Positions 43,859 to 52,495 of a stretch of DNA of 64,000 nt are shown here, piece after piece; the first letter of the stretch is position 1, and the number at the start of each line of letters is the position of its first letter. This stretch comes from Anaerostipes rhamnosivorans. Its GTDB lineage: Bacteria > Bacillota > Clostridia > Lachnospirales > Lachnospiraceae. The position numbers and the translations under genes are program-made. Where the stretch lies: NCBI RefSeq assembly GCF_005280655.1, contig NZ_CP040058.1:3014001-3078000 (forward strand). Direction: 5' to 3'. The notes beneath the pieces were generated by a model. It did not search any database. It saw only the letters and a list, made by a program, of their open reading frames with translations, and was not told the origin of the DNA.

Positions 43859-44719
43859 CTATTTTGACTGATTTTCTAATGATTTCTGGTGCTGACTGAA
43901 TGTTTCTGAGAAAATGTGAGTTCCCTCTCCTGTTTTATCTGTGTGGTAATATAGGTACGAATTCTTCTGCGGAGAAACTGCTGCCCTGAGTGCGTTGGCC
44001 CCTGGATTGCAGATCGGTCCGGCCGGCAGCCCCTGGTATTTGTACGTGTTATAAGGTGAGTCTACTTCCAGATCTTTATACAGCGTTCTCTTCTTATTAT
44101 ATTTGCCTCCTGTGAGAGGATAGAGTACTGTGGCATCAATCTGGAGTTTCATCTTCTTATCCAGACGGTTGTAGATTACGCCGGAAATCTTTGCGTATTC
44201 TGAATCCACTTTGGCCTCCCTCTCCACAACGGACGCTAGGGTCACAATCTCATACGGTGTCAGACTGTTCTTTCCATCCTTGGAGATTTGCTCCCATTTC
44301 GTATTAAAATTGTTCAGCATCATACCCACAATCTTCTTTGCGTCTGTATGTTTGTATACCTCATAGGTATCCGGGAATAAAAAGCCCTGCAGCTTATAAT
44401 TGGTCTTTGCCTTTTCCGGTATGGATTTGATCCAGTCATAGGAATATCCGTCCAGATCATTGGCAGCTTTCAAAAAGTCTTCCGCCTTACATACATCCTG
44501 CTTCTCTAGTTTTTGAGCGACAAGTTCTGCTGTATATCCTTCTGGGATCGTCACCCTGACCGTCCGTTCCTCCCTCTTTTTTGCCGCCGCCTGTTCCCGT
44601 TCTTCTTTTTTCACCTTAAACATCCAGCATGCTGCTCCCAAAACAGCAATGACCAAAATGAGCAGAAAAATCCACAGCTTCTTTTTCTTCTTTTTCTTTT
44701 TGTAAAAACTTAACCCCAT
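43859..44719 (-). CDS. mltG: Endolytic murein transglycosylase MltG-like
   Basis: 286 residues. A basic N terminus (eight lysines in a row) precedes one transmembrane segment (about residues 14-34), then the YceG/MltG domain with RVTIPEGYTAELVAQKLE, GFLFPDTYEVYK, SVVEREAKVDSEYAKISGVIYNRL (catalytic Glu in VVEREA; shown in part) and GLPAGPICNPGANAL. It cuts nascent peptidoglycan strands. Start ATG 44719 follows GGAGGAATTT; three upstream ATGs lack a ribosome-binding site. It is shorter than E. coli MltG (340), as in many Firmicutes. Confidence 0.9.
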   Translation of the reverse strand: MGLSFYKKKKKKKKLWIFLLILVIAVLGAACWMFKVKKEEREQAAAKKREERTVRVTIPEGYTAELVAQKLEKQDVCKAEDFLKAANDLDGYSYDWIKSIPEKAKTNYKLQGFLFPDTYEVYKHTDAKKIVGMMLNNFNTKWEQISKDGKNSLTPYEIVTLASVVEREAKVDSEYAKISGVIYNRLDKKMKLQIDATVLYPLTGGKYNKKRTLYKDLEVDSPYNTYKYQGLPAGPICNPGANALRAAVSPQKNSYLYYHTDKTGEGTHIFSETFSQHQKSLENQSK

Positions 44720-44893
44720 AAATTCCTCCATAATCCGACATATGTTATCTCCCATTATACTGATATTGTTATGAAAAGCCACCCTTTTTATTAATTTATT
44801 TTAATATTTTTAATACATTTGTAACTTCATTGACATTCTTTTGGTTTGCTATATAATCAGTGGTATAGGAAAACATAGAAAGGAATAGGAATT

Positions 44894-45379
44894 ATGGCAA
44901 ACCCAATCGTAACAATTACAATGGAAAACGGCGATATCATTAAAGCAGAATTATACCCGGATATTGCCCCAATCACCGTAGAGAATTTTGTAAAGCTGGT
45001 AAAGGAAGGATTTTATGACGGACTGACCTTTCACCGCATTATCTCCGGATTTATGATCCAGGGAGGATGTCCGAACGGAAACGGCACAGGCGGACCGGGA
45101 CATACCATCAAAGGTGAATTCAGCTTAAACGGGGTGCAGAATGACTTAAAGCATACCCCTGGCGTTTTATCTATGGCAAGGGCAATGGACCCGGATTCTG
45201 CCGGTTCCCAGTTCTTTATCATGCATAAAACATCTCCCCATCTGGACGGGCAGTACGCTGGCTTCGGGCAGGTCATTGAAGGAATGGATGTGGTTAACAA
45301 GCTTGCGGAAGTGGCAACGGATTATTCTGACGCACCGTTGGAAAAACAGGTCATGAAATCCGTGACTGTGGAAGAATAA
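44894..45379 (+). CDS. Peptidyl-prolyl cis-trans isomerase, cyclophilin type
   Basis: 161 residues, cytoplasmic (no signal peptide). The cyclophilin motifs are [24 protein letters not shown] (in part), [19 protein letters not shown] and [18 protein letters not shown]. The catalytic Arg in FHRI and the GSQFFI motif are intact. It follows AGAAAGGAATAGGAATT and ends in a terminator; no operon partner. Confidence 0.95.
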   Translation: MANPIVTITMENGDIIKAELYPDIAPITVENFVKLVKEGFYDGLTFHRIISGFMIQGGCPNGNGTGGPGHTIKGEFSLNGVQNDLKHTPGVLSMARAMDPDSAGSQFFIMHKTSPHLDGQYAGFGQVIEGMDVVNKLAEVATDYSDAPLEKQVMKSVTVEE

Positions 45380-45396
45380 AACTTAAAATGAGACTC

Positions 45397-45437
45397 GAAA
45401 TGCTTAGGACATCCTGTTGTTCTAAGCATTTCTTTTG
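45397..45437 (+). terminator. Terminator after the cyclophilin gene
   Basis: GAAATGCTTAG pairs with CTAAGCATTTC, followed by TTTT. Confidence 0.8.
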
Positions 45438-45476
45438 ACACAGTAATAATTGTACATCTGATAGGGAGGAATTTTT

Positions 45477-46286
45477 TTGGAACATAAGTATTTATTTTTT
45501 GATGTGGATGAGACTTTGTACAGCAATAAGACTGGTCAGATCCCGCCCAGTGCAGGGGAAGCGTTAAAGCGGGCTCAGGCAAACGGGCACACGATATTCT
45601 TAAACACCGGGAGGCCGTATGCATATGTGGGGACGGACTTCTTTTCCCTGAATTTTGACGGTTATCTCTGCGGAAATGGCACTGATCTGCGCTACAGCGG
45701 AGACATTTTGTATCACCGGGAGCTTCCAGAGCAGATCCAGAGGGCAATCATGGATCTATGCCGCACATACAGCATTCGTGCCAGCCTGGAGGGAAGCCGC
45801 TGTTCTTATTTCACCGACGATGATACTTCGTTCCATCCCTATTATGCTTCCATGATCGAAGTGTGCAAAAGCTCTGACGGCATGGTGATTGAATTCAGCT
45901 GGGACCATGTTGCATCCTTTGACAAACTGGTCTGCTTTTCAAGCCCGGACGCACCGCAGAATATGGCCGCTTTTATTGAACAGATTAAATCTCTGGACTT
46001 TCCGTTAAAGTGCATCAGAAATGATGACAGTTTTTATGAAATCATCCCGGAAGGCACCTCTAAGGGCACTGCCATCACCTATATTGCAGAATATTTTAAT
46101 ATACCAAAGGATGATTGTTATGCATTCGGAGACGCGCCCAATGACCTTCCCATGTTTGAGGCTGCCGGACACGGTATTGCCCTGGGGAATGCCTATGACT
46201 GTGTAAAAAATGTGGCAGAGTATGTGACAACCGATATCGATGCCCATGGAATCCGGAATGCATTGGAGCATTACGGTTTTTTATAG
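45477..46286 (+). CDS. HAD-superfamily hydrolase, Cof type
   Basis: 269 residues. HAD motifs in order: FFDVDETLYSN (motif I, nucleophile Asp), LNTGRPY (motif II), the KGTAI lysine (motif III) and FGDAPNDLPMFEAAG (motif IV). The large C2B cap of the Cof group lies between motifs II and III. It probably dephosphorylates a sugar phosphate or similar. The start is TTG at 45477 with GGGAGGA seven bases upstream. Confidence 0.92.
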   Translation: MEHKYLFFDVDETLYSNKTGQIPPSAGEALKRAQANGHTIFLNTGRPYAYVGTDFFSLNFDGYLCGNGTDLRYSGDILYHRELPEQIQRAIMDLCRTYSIRASLEGSRCSYFTDDDTSFHPYYASMIEVCKSSDGMVIEFSWDHVASFDKLVCFSSPDAPQNMAAFIEQIKSLDFPLKCIRNDDSFYEIIPEGTSKGTAITYIAEYFNIPKDDCYAFGDAPNDLPMFEAAGHGIALGNAYDCVKNVAEYVTTDIDAHGIRNALEHYGFL

Positions 46287-46317
46287 TTTTGTGCTGGCAA
46301 CAGGTATCGAAAGTAAC

Positions 46318-46346
46318 TTTACAAAAAATATCCAAAATGATATACT
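46318..46346 (+). promoter_or_regulatory. Promoter of the antitoxin RNA
   Basis: TTTACA (46318-46323) and TATACT (46341-46346) are spaced by exactly 17 bases; no open reading frame with a ribosome-binding site follows. Confidence 0.7.
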
Positions 46347-46353
46347 ATAAATA

Positions 46354-46456
46354 GAATATAGGAGTGAACCGCCCACATTGGTGGTTGACCTCCATTAAAC
46401 GGCATAAGCCTACCTGTACCGGTCAAGTAACAAGGTAGGCTTATTTATTTATGCTT
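46354..46456 (+). ncRNA. Probable antisense RNA antitoxin (RatA-like) of a type I toxin-antitoxin locus
   Basis: A transcript of about 100 bases would start near 46353 and end at the terminator ATAAGCCTACC / GGTAGGCTTAT (46403-46443) with a T-rich tail. It overlaps the 3' end of the converging toxin gene by about ten coding bases plus the shared hairpin. Its 5' part holds a small hairpin with CCCAC and GGTGG and the sequence GACCTCC, which could pair with the toxin ribosome-binding site. Confidence 0.65.
46403..46452. terminator. Shared bidirectional terminator of toxin and antitoxin RNA
   Basis: A stem of 11-12 bp (ATAAGCCTACC and GGTAGGCTTAT) lies between the converging toxin and RNA genes; T-rich stretches follow on the plus strand. 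Confidence 0.75.
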
Positions 46457-46540
46457 GTTATTCCTATCTATGTAGGCAAGCAGTGTAACTGTGAAAATAC
46501 TGAAAGAAATCATTAAAGAGATTGCTTCAAATACTGTCAT
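46445..46540 (-). CDS. Holin-like type I toxin, 31 residues
   Basis: A short membrane peptide: MTVFEAISLMISF at the start, then SIFTVTLLAYIDRNNKHK. One hydrophobic helix (about residues 4-23) and a charged C-terminal tail are the pattern of the putative holin-like toxins related to TxpA/BsrG. GGGAGGTGG lies just upstream of the ATG at 46540, inside a hairpin (CCTCCCT...AGGGAGG, about 46548-46575) that would hide it. The promoter TTGTAA/TATAAT (46609-46637, 17-base spacing) drives it. When over-produced such peptides depolarise the membrane; here the converging RNA should silence it. Confidence 0.82.
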   Translation of the reverse strand: MTVFEAISLMISFSIFTVTLLAYIDRNNKHK

Positions 46541-46608
46541 TTACACCACCTCCCTTCTCTAATGAATAGGGAGGCCGCCACCTTGTACACGATTCAATCC
46601 TGTTAATT

Positions 46609-46637
46609 ATTATAACATTTTTTACATCGATTTACAA
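46609..46637 (-). promoter_or_regulatory. Promoter of the type I toxin
   Basis: On the minus strand TTGTAA (46632-46637) and TATAAT (46609-46614), preceded by TG at the extended -10 position, are spaced by 17 bases. Confidence 0.8.
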
Positions 46638-46654
46638 TTTCATTCAATAAAAAA

Positions 46655-46750
46655 ACAGGGTATATGTCTTAATTTTTGAACCTCCAAATCAGACCTAAAA
46701 ATCTAACATTTGAAGGCTCGTTCATTTAGACATATACCCTATTTTAGTAC
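46655..46750 (-). terminator. Long structured terminator after clpB
   Basis: AGGGTATATGTCT and AGACATATACCCT (about 46661-46673 and 46728-46740) enclose an inner stem CCTTCAAAT / ATTTGGAGG. The minus strand continues with TTTTTTT. It is longer than a normal intrinsic terminator. Confidence 0.65.
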
Positions 46751-46752
46751 AC

Positions 46753-49335
46753 CTATTTAACTCTCGCCGTCAGCTCTCCGTTTTGTTGATCGATTAAAAT
46801 TGTATCCTCCATGTTGACACCATCGCTTAGGATCAGCCTTGCTGCCAGTGTCTCCACGCTCTTCTGCAGATATCTCTTAAGAGGTCTTGCACCGTACATC
46901 GGATCATATCCGTTGTCGGCCACATAGATTTTAGCGGCAGGCGTAAGCTCCACAGACAACTCTTTGTCACTGAGACGCTTATTTAATCCAGCTACTAACA
47001 GATCAATGATATTGGTGATATTTGCTTTTGTCAACGGCTTAAACAGGATCATCTCATCCAGACGGTTTAAAAATTCCGGACGGAAATGGTTTTTTAAGTC
47101 CGCCATGACCATATCTTCTGCTTCTTTTGTGATATTGCCGTTCTGATCAATTCCTTCCAGCAGATAAGTGGAGCCGATATTGGATGTCATGATCAGGATC
47201 GTATTCTTAAAGTCCACAGTCCTTCCCTTGGAGTCCGTGATCCTCCCGTCATCCAGCACCTGCAGCAGGATATTAAATACATCAGGGTGGGCCTTCTCCA
47301 CTTCGTCAAACAGTACAACAGAGTACGGTTTTCTCCTGACTGCCTCAGTCAGCTGTCCGCCTTCTTCATATCCCACATATCCCGGAGGCGCCCCGATGAG
47401 ACGGGCTACGGAGTGTTTCTCCATATATTCACTCATATCTATGCGGACAATATTCTGTTCGTTGTCAAACAGGCTTTCCGCCAATGCCTTTGCAAGCTCC
47501 GTCTTTCCTACACCGGTTGGCCCAAGGAAGAGGAAAGAACCAATCGGCTTGCTCGGATCCTTAATCCCTGCCTTGGAGCGGATAATGGAATCTGTCACAA
47601 GCTGGACTGCGTTGTCCTGTCCCACCACTCTCTTATGCAGGATCTCATCCAGGTGAAGGGTCTTATTTCTCTCACTCTCCGTAAGCTTCGCCACTGGAAT
47701 ACCGGTCCAGCGGGAGATGATCTTGGCAATCTCTTCGTCTGTGACGCTTTCTCTTACCATAGAGCGGTCTTCTCTGCGTACTTTTTCTTCTTCCTCCTCC
47801 AGCTGTTTTTTCAACTCAGGAAGGCGTCCGTACTGGAGTTCCGCAGCTTTGTTCAGGTCATAGTTTCTCTGGGCAATCTGTATTTCGTTATTGACAGATT
47901 CGATCTCTTCTCTCAGCTTGGAAACCCGCTCTACGGAAGATTTTTCATTTTCCCAGGTAGCTTTCTTAGCATTGAAGTCTTCTCTCATCTCCGCCAGTTC
48001 TCTCTGAAGCTCTGCGAGACGTTCCCTGCTCAGGTTGTCATCCTCTTTCTTTAAAGCAGCCTCCTCGATCTCCAACTGCATGATTTTTCTCTGGACTTCG
48101 TCCAGTTCTGCCGGCAGGGAGTTCATCTCTGTCTTGATCATGGCACAAGCCTCATCCACCAGGTCAATGGCCTTATCAGGAAGAAACCGATCCGTTATAT
48201 AACGGTTGGAAAGGGTAGCTGCCGCCACCAGGGAACCGTCTGTGATCTTTACGCCGTGGAACACTTCGTAGCGTTCCTTGATCCCCCTCAGGATGGAAAT
48301 GGTATCCTCCACCGTGGGTTCATCCACCATGACTGGCTGGAATCTTCGCTCCAGAGCCGCGTCTTTTTCAATATACTGGCGGTATTCATCCAGAGTAGTC
48401 GCTCCGATACAATGCAGCTCCCCTCTGGCGAGCATCGGTTTGAGCATATTCCCCGCATCCATGGACCCCTCTGTCTTGCCGGCTCCTACGATCGTGTGCA
48501 GTTCATCTATAAACAGGATGATCTGTCCTTCGCTCTTTTTTACTTCCTCAAGGACCGCTTTCAGACGCTCCTCAAATTCTCCTCTGTACTTGGCTCCTGC
48601 CACAAGAGATCCCATATCCAATGAGAAAATCGTCTTGTCTTTCAGCTGTTCCGGCACATCTCCCCTGACAATCCTCTGGGCAAGGCCCTCTACAACTGCA
48701 GTCTTACCAACTCCCGGTTCTCCGATGAGCACCGGATTGTTTTTGCTTTTCCTGGAAAGAATGCGGACCACATTTCTAATCTCACTGTCCCTTCCGATAA
48801 CTGGATCCAGCTTCTGCTCTCTGGCACGTTTTACAAGGTCATATCCGTATTTCTCTAATGTTTCATAAGTTGCCTCCGGGTTATCTGTGGTAACCTTTTT
48901 ATCTCCTCTGACTTGTGATAAAACCTCGAGGAAACGATCTCTGGTGATGCCGTAGCCTCGGAACAGCTCTTTCACTGCGTTGTTCGGCTTCTTGATCATA
49001 GCCAAAAACAGATGCTCCACGGAGACATACTCATCTCCCATAGCCTTCATCTCATCTTCACCGGCAAGCAGCACCTGGTTCAGCGCCTGGCTCATATATA
49101 CCTGGCCTCCCGAAACCTTCGGCTTCTTTTGAAGCAGTTCCTGCACCTGGGATAAGAAGGAATCCTTATTCACATTCATCTTTTCCAAAAGGTTTAAAAT
49201 CAAACTGTCTTCTATGGTCAGCAGACTATATAATAAATGTTCCTGGTCAATCTCCTGATTTTGGCCGTCATAAGCAATCTTCTCACACTGATTTACTGCT
49301 TCTATTGACTTCTGAGTAAACTTATTAATATTCAT
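46753..49335 (-). CDS. clpB: ATP-dependent chaperone ClpB
   Basis: 860 residues, the complete disaggregase. The N-terminal Clp repeat domain covers about 1-150, NBD1 has [13 protein letters not shown] and the Walker [13 protein letters not shown], a middle coiled-coil domain (about 405-525, rich in Glu, Lys and Arg) sets it apart from ClpC/ClpA, and NBD2 has [14 protein letters not shown] and [16 protein letters not shown]. It resolves protein aggregates with DnaK. Start ATG 49335 follows GGAGGAGTGAAG. The promoter has an extended -10 TGTTATACT (49369-49374) and TTGCTT; no CIRCE or CtsR-type operator was recognised. Confidence 0.98.
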   Translation of the reverse strand: MNINKFTQKSIEAVNQCEKIAYDGQNQEIDQEHLLYSLLTIEDSLILNLLEKMNVNKDSFLSQVQELLQKKPKVSGGQVYMSQALNQVLLAGEDEMKAMGDEYVSVEHLFLAMIKKPNNAVKELFRGYGITRDRFLEVLSQVRGDKKVTTDNPEATYETLEKYGYDLVKRAREQKLDPVIGRDSEIRNVVRILSRKSKNNPVLIGEPGVGKTAVVEGLAQRIVRGDVPEQLKDKTIFSLDMGSLVAGAKYRGEFEERLKAVLEEVKKSEGQIILFIDELHTIVGAGKTEGSMDAGNMLKPMLARGELHCIGATTLDEYRQYIEKDAALERRFQPVMVDEPTVEDTISILRGIKERYEVFHGVKITDGSLVAAATLSNRYITDRFLPDKAIDLVDEACAMIKTEMNSLPAELDEVQRKIMQLEIEEAALKKEDDNLSRERLAELQRELAEMREDFNAKKATWENEKSSVERVSKLREEIESVNNEIQIAQRNYDLNKAAELQYGRLPELKKQLEEEEEKVRREDRSMVRESVTDEEIAKIISRWTGIPVAKLTESERNKTLHLDEILHKRVVGQDNAVQLVTDSIIRSKAGIKDPSKPIGSFLFLGPTGVGKTELAKALAESLFDNEQNIVRIDMSEYMEKHSVARLIGAPPGYVGYEEGGQLTEAVRRKPYSVVLFDEVEKAHPDVFNILLQVLDDGRITDSKGRTVDFKNTILIMTSNIGSTYLLEGIDQNGNITKEAEDMVMADLKNHFRPEFLNRLDEMILFKPLTKANITNIIDLLVAGLNKRLSDKELSVELTPAAKIYVADNGYDPMYGARPLKRYLQKSVETLAARLILSDGVNMEDTILIDQQNGELTARVK

Positions 49336-49414
49336 CTTCACTCCTCCAATCTTAATTGTTCTATATCTAGTATAACACCTAGCATAGAAAAAGCAAGTAC
49401 TATTTTTATTTTTC

Positions 49415-49465
49415 TTGACTTTCCTGTTCCAATCTGTTACTTTGAATACATACCATTAGTATGTA
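49415..49465 (+). promoter_or_regulatory. tetR promoter and operator
   Basis: TTGACT (49415-49420) and TACTTT (49438-49443) are spaced by 17 bases. Just downstream TACATAC-CATTA-GTATGTA (49447-49465) is an inverted repeat with 7-bp arms, the likely autorepression site. Confidence 0.75.
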
Positions 49466-49484
49466 ATTGAGAAAGGATGATTTC

Positions 49485-50135
49485 ATGGCAAGAAATAAAT
49501 ACCCCGAGATCACAGAACAACGGATCCTGGATGCGTCGCTTAAGTTATTTTTAGAAAAGGGATATGAGCATACGACCATTCAGGATATCATTGATGAGCT
49601 GGGTGATTTAACAAAAGGAGCCATCTATCATCATTTTAAATCAAAAAGCGATATTATAGAGGCTGTCATGGAACGACTCTACAGTGCACATGAAAAAAGC
49701 TATCAAGATATTATAAATGGTGAGGGAACCGGACTGGACCGTTTAAAGCGTCTATTTATTGTCTCTACCAAGAATCCCGGGAACCAAATGATGATAAAGG
49801 TAGCTCCAAACATTCTAAAGAACCCCCGTTTTCTGACACAACAGCTGTTTGAGAGCCTAAACGATACCGTCCCCAATTTAATACTTCCGTTAATGAAAGA
49901 GGGCATCCGAGACGGCTCCATTCAAACGGATTACCCAAAGGAACTCTCCGAAGCCCTGATCATTCTCTGCAACCTCTGGCTGAATCCATTTATCATAGAG
50001 AACTCCGCTGAGGACCTCATGCGGAAGATTCAGTTTATGGGGGATCTGCTGGACAGACTGGGCCTGCCTCTGATGGATGATGAGATCATCGGTGTCCTGG
50101 AATCCTACCGGGAACAGCTGGAGCAGAATTCCTGA
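49485..50135 (+). CDS. TetR-family transcriptional regulator
   Basis: 216 residues. The TetR HTH covers about residues 10-60 (EQRILDASLKLFLEKGYEHTTIQDIIDELGDLTKGAIYHHF in pieces). The ligand-binding helical domain follows. The ATG at 49485 follows AAAGGATGATTTC. It precedes an MFS exporter, and both promoters carry an ACATACC...GTATG inverted repeat, so it probably represses both. Confidence 0.93.
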   Translation: MARNKYPEITEQRILDASLKLFLEKGYEHTTIQDIIDELGDLTKGAIYHHFKSKSDIIEAVMERLYSAHEKSYQDIINGEGTGLDRLKRLFIVSTKNPGNQMMIKVAPNILKNPRFLTQQLFESLNDTVPNLILPLMKEGIRDGSIQTDYPKELSEALIILCNLWLNPFIIENSAEDLMRKIQFMGDLLDRLGLPLMDDEIIGVLESYREQLEQNS

Positions 50136-50220
50136 CCCCTTTCATCACTCCCAGGGATGTGTACATAAAAAGTACGCTCCCGGGGACTGGTGGAAACTAT
50201 TTATTTTTTTGTCATCTTTA

Positions 50221-50239
50221 CATACCAACCGAATGTATG
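50221..50239 (+). promoter_or_regulatory. Candidate TetR operator before the MFS gene
   Basis: CATACC (from 50221) and GTATG (50235-50239) repeat the half-sites of the operator at 49447-49465 with wider spacing, directly before the ribosome-binding site of the MFS gene. Confidence 0.5.
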
Positions 50240-50251
50240 AAAGGAGTTTTT

Positions 50252-51502
50252 ATGAACGATAAACTTTTTACCAGGGATTTCTCCCTTGTAGTCATAGGAC
50301 AGATCATTTCCCTGTTTGGAAATTCCATTCTGAGATTTGCTCTTCCCCTGTATCTGCTGGAAGAGACGGGATCCGCGTCACTGTTTGGCATTGTCACTGC
50401 CTGTTCCTTTATTCCCATGATCCTGCTTTCACCGGCAGGCGGCATTGTCGCTGACCGGGTGAATAAAAGAAATATCATGGTCATCCTTGATTATGCCACC
50501 AGCGCTCTGATCCTGCTGTTCTCTGCTGCTCTGGGCCACGTTTCCCTGGTACTTCTGCTGATCATAACCCTGATGGCCCTCTATGGTATCCAGGGAGCCT
50601 ACCAACCTGCAGTCCAGGCCAGCCTTCCGGCTCTTTTAAGTCCTGGCCGGCTGCTTTCCGGCAATGCAGTGATCAATCAGGTCAATGCTCTGGCCAACCT
50701 GATCGGGCCGGTAGCCGGCGGCGCTCTGTACGGTTTCTACGGCATCCGCCCGATTTTATATGTGAGCATAGGTTGTTTCTTATTTTCTGCCACAATGGAA
50801 TTGTTTATCCACATACCGTTTAAAAAACCTCAGAAAGGAAGCAGTGTACTTTCTATCGTAAAACAAGATCTCAGCGAAAGTTTCCGGTTCATCCGCATGG
50901 AACAGCCCGTTATTGGAAAAGGTATCCTGATCGTCTGCGCTTTTAACCTGTTTTTAAGTGCTCTCCTGATCGTGGGGCTGCCCGTGATCCTCACACAGAT
51001 CCTCCATATGTCCAGCCAGCTCTACGGATATGCACAGGGTGCACTGGCCCTGGGAGGCCTTTTAGGCGGTATTCTCACAGGCATCTTTGCAAAACGGCTG
51101 AATATCCAGAATGTACATCTTCTTCTTTTGTCCAGCGGAGCAGCACTCCTTCCCATCGGGATTGTACTGAACCTTGGCTTAGCTCCAATGACAGCTTATA
51201 TCGTGATCACTGTCTGCAGCTTCTTTATGATGGCATGCTCCACTATATTTACTGTACAAATGCTTTCTTTTGTTCAGGCACAGACACCGGGACATCTGAT
51301 CGGAAAGGTGATCTCCTGTATCATGGCTCTCTCCATGTGTTCCCAGCCTCTGGGGCAGGCTGTCTACGGATTTTTATTCGATGTACTGGCGAACCAGCCT
51401 TATCTTATGGTCTATGGCGCATGCTTGATCTGCTGTCTGATCTCTTGGAAGTCCAGGAAAATATTCCAGACCATCCCCAGGGCAGAACCAGCAGCAGAAT
51501 AA
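50252..51502 (+). CDS. MFS transporter, drug-efflux-like
   Basis: 416 residues with about 12 hydrophobic segments. The MFS loop 2-3 motif appears as GGIVADRVNKRNIMV, and the N terminus FTRDFSLVVIGQIISLFGNSILRFALPLYL is like the MFS_3/MefA-type group. It would export a small molecule such as a drug or metabolite. Start ATG 50252 follows AAAGGAGTTTTT. Under likely control of the adjacent TetR. Confidence 0.9.
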   Translation: MNDKLFTRDFSLVVIGQIISLFGNSILRFALPLYLLEETGSASLFGIVTACSFIPMILLSPAGGIVADRVNKRNIMVILDYATSALILLFSAALGHVSLVLLLIITLMALYGIQGAYQPAVQASLPALLSPGRLLSGNAVINQVNALANLIGPVAGGALYGFYGIRPILYVSIGCFLFSATMELFIHIPFKKPQKGSSVLSIVKQDLSESFRFIRMEQPVIGKGILIVCAFNLFLSALLIVGLPVILTQILHMSSQLYGYAQGALALGGLLGGILTGIFAKRLNIQNVHLLLLSSGAALLPIGIVLNLGLAPMTAYIVITVCSFFMMACSTIFTVQMLSFVQAQTPGHLIGKVISCIMALSMCSQPLGQAVYGFLFDVLANQPYLMVYGACLICCLISWKSRKIFQTIPRAEPAAE

Positions 51503-51520
51503 ACTTTTATCTGTGACACA

Positions 51521-51562
51521 AAAATAAGGAAGCAGCTATATTACAAACTGCTTCCTTATTTT
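51521..51562. terminator. Bidirectional terminator
   Basis: AAAATAAGGAAGCAG (51521-51535) pairs perfectly with CTGCTTCCTTATTTT (51548-51562) between the convergent MFS and sfsA genes. Confidence 0.9.
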
Positions 51563-51586
51563 AATGCCGCTGTATGCTGTCTGAGG

Positions 51587-52285
51587 TCAATTCAGGATTA
51601 CCGGAACTTCCTCGTCGATCTCCATGGTATCTTCTGATATAAGGCAGTCCACCGCAAGCACATGGACTCCTGCGCCGGCAGCCTTCCTGAGAGTGTCACC
51701 GAAGGCTCTGTGAGTGCGGTCATTGGGCCTGAAACAATGGACGCCCTTCATCTGTATCACAAAAATAATATAAGCCTCATAGCCCTCTTCCATACAGCTG
51801 ATCAATTCCTCCATATGCTTGACTCCCCGCTCGGTGGGAGCATCCGGAAACCATGCTGTCCCGTCTTCTTCCAGGGTCACCCCCTTGACCTCAACAAATG
51901 CATCCCTGGTCTCCTCCATAAGATTGCCGCCTCTGATAAAAAAATCAAATCTGGAATTGCCATACTTTTTCTCCGCCTTGATCTCTTCTATATAAGGATA
52001 GATTCCTCCCTGTCTAAGCCATTCACCTACAGCTTTATTGGGAGCCTGGGAATCCATGTTGATCAGCAGATTCTCTTTTCTAACTCCGATCAAAGAGTAC
52101 TTTGTTTTTCTCTTGGGATCGTCGTGCTGCTGCAGATAAACCCTGACACCCGGTCTGAGCAGCTCTTTACAGCGCCCGGTATTTTTCACATGTACCTCTT
52201 CTTCCTGTCCCCCAATAAGGACAATCGCCAGAAACCGTTTCGGCCGCCTTAAAAATGTACCTGAAATTATATTATCATAATGCAT
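51587..52285 (-). CDS. sfsA: Sugar fermentation stimulation protein SfsA
   Basis: 232 residues, standard length. The OB-like N-terminal domain has GTFLRRPKRFLAIVLI and HVKNTGRCKELL; the C-terminal nuclease-like domain has SRFDFFI, AFVEVKGVTL and FPDAPTERGVKHMEEL. SfsA is a DNA-binding or nuclease-like protein whose role is not settled. Start after GAGGAGAACGTAAAC. It is a single-gene unit. Confidence 0.94.
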   Translation of the reverse strand: MHYDNIISGTFLRRPKRFLAIVLIGGQEEEVHVKNTGRCKELLRPGVRVYLQQHDDPKRKTKYSLIGVRKENLLINMDSQAPNKAVGEWLRQGGIYPYIEEIKAEKKYGNSRFDFFIRGGNLMEETRDAFVEVKGVTLEEDGTAWFPDAPTERGVKHMEELISCMEEGYEAYIIFVIQMKGVHCFRPNDRTHRAFGDTLRKAAGAGVHVLAVDCLISEDTMEIDEEVPVILN

Positions 52286-52329
52286 GTTTACGTTCTCCTC
52301 TTCCGTCCCTTATGATAACTGCCCAGGCC

Positions 52330-52427
52330 TTTCAAGTCAAATAGTTTCCTCACGCATTTGTGTGCACAGTGCCCGCAAGGCTTTTTTCTTCCATAGGGAG
52401 GTTCGGAGAACTTTCCTAATGGAACAA
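52330..52427 (+). repeat. Dispersed structured repeat A, copy A4 (5'-truncated)
   Basis: Contains the 3' half of the element: TCAAATAGTTTCCTCACGCA, the short hairpin with a T run, and CCATAGG...CCTAATGG. The 5' hairpins are missing. It lies between the sfsA start and the protease terminator. Confidence 0.75.
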
Positions 52428-52480
52428 AAAAGGATGTCTCAAAACCATAGTTTACACTTACAGTTTTGAGACATCCTTTT
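52428..52480 (-). terminator. Terminator after the secreted protease gene
   Basis: AAAAGGATGTCTCAAAAC (52428-52445) pairs perfectly with its complement at 52463-52480; the minus strand continues with T. Confidence 0.85.
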
Positions 52481-52495
52481 AAACTCCTACTTTCA

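Noticed and set aside
47287..48054. Open frame of 255 codons on the plus strand opposite clpB
   Set aside because: Antisense shadow of the conserved ClpB middle region, with no start signals or recognisable domains.
46753..49484. CIRCE or CtsR control of clpB
   Set aside because: No TTAGCACTC-N9-GAGTGCTAA and no tandem GGTCAAA-type heptads are found before the start.
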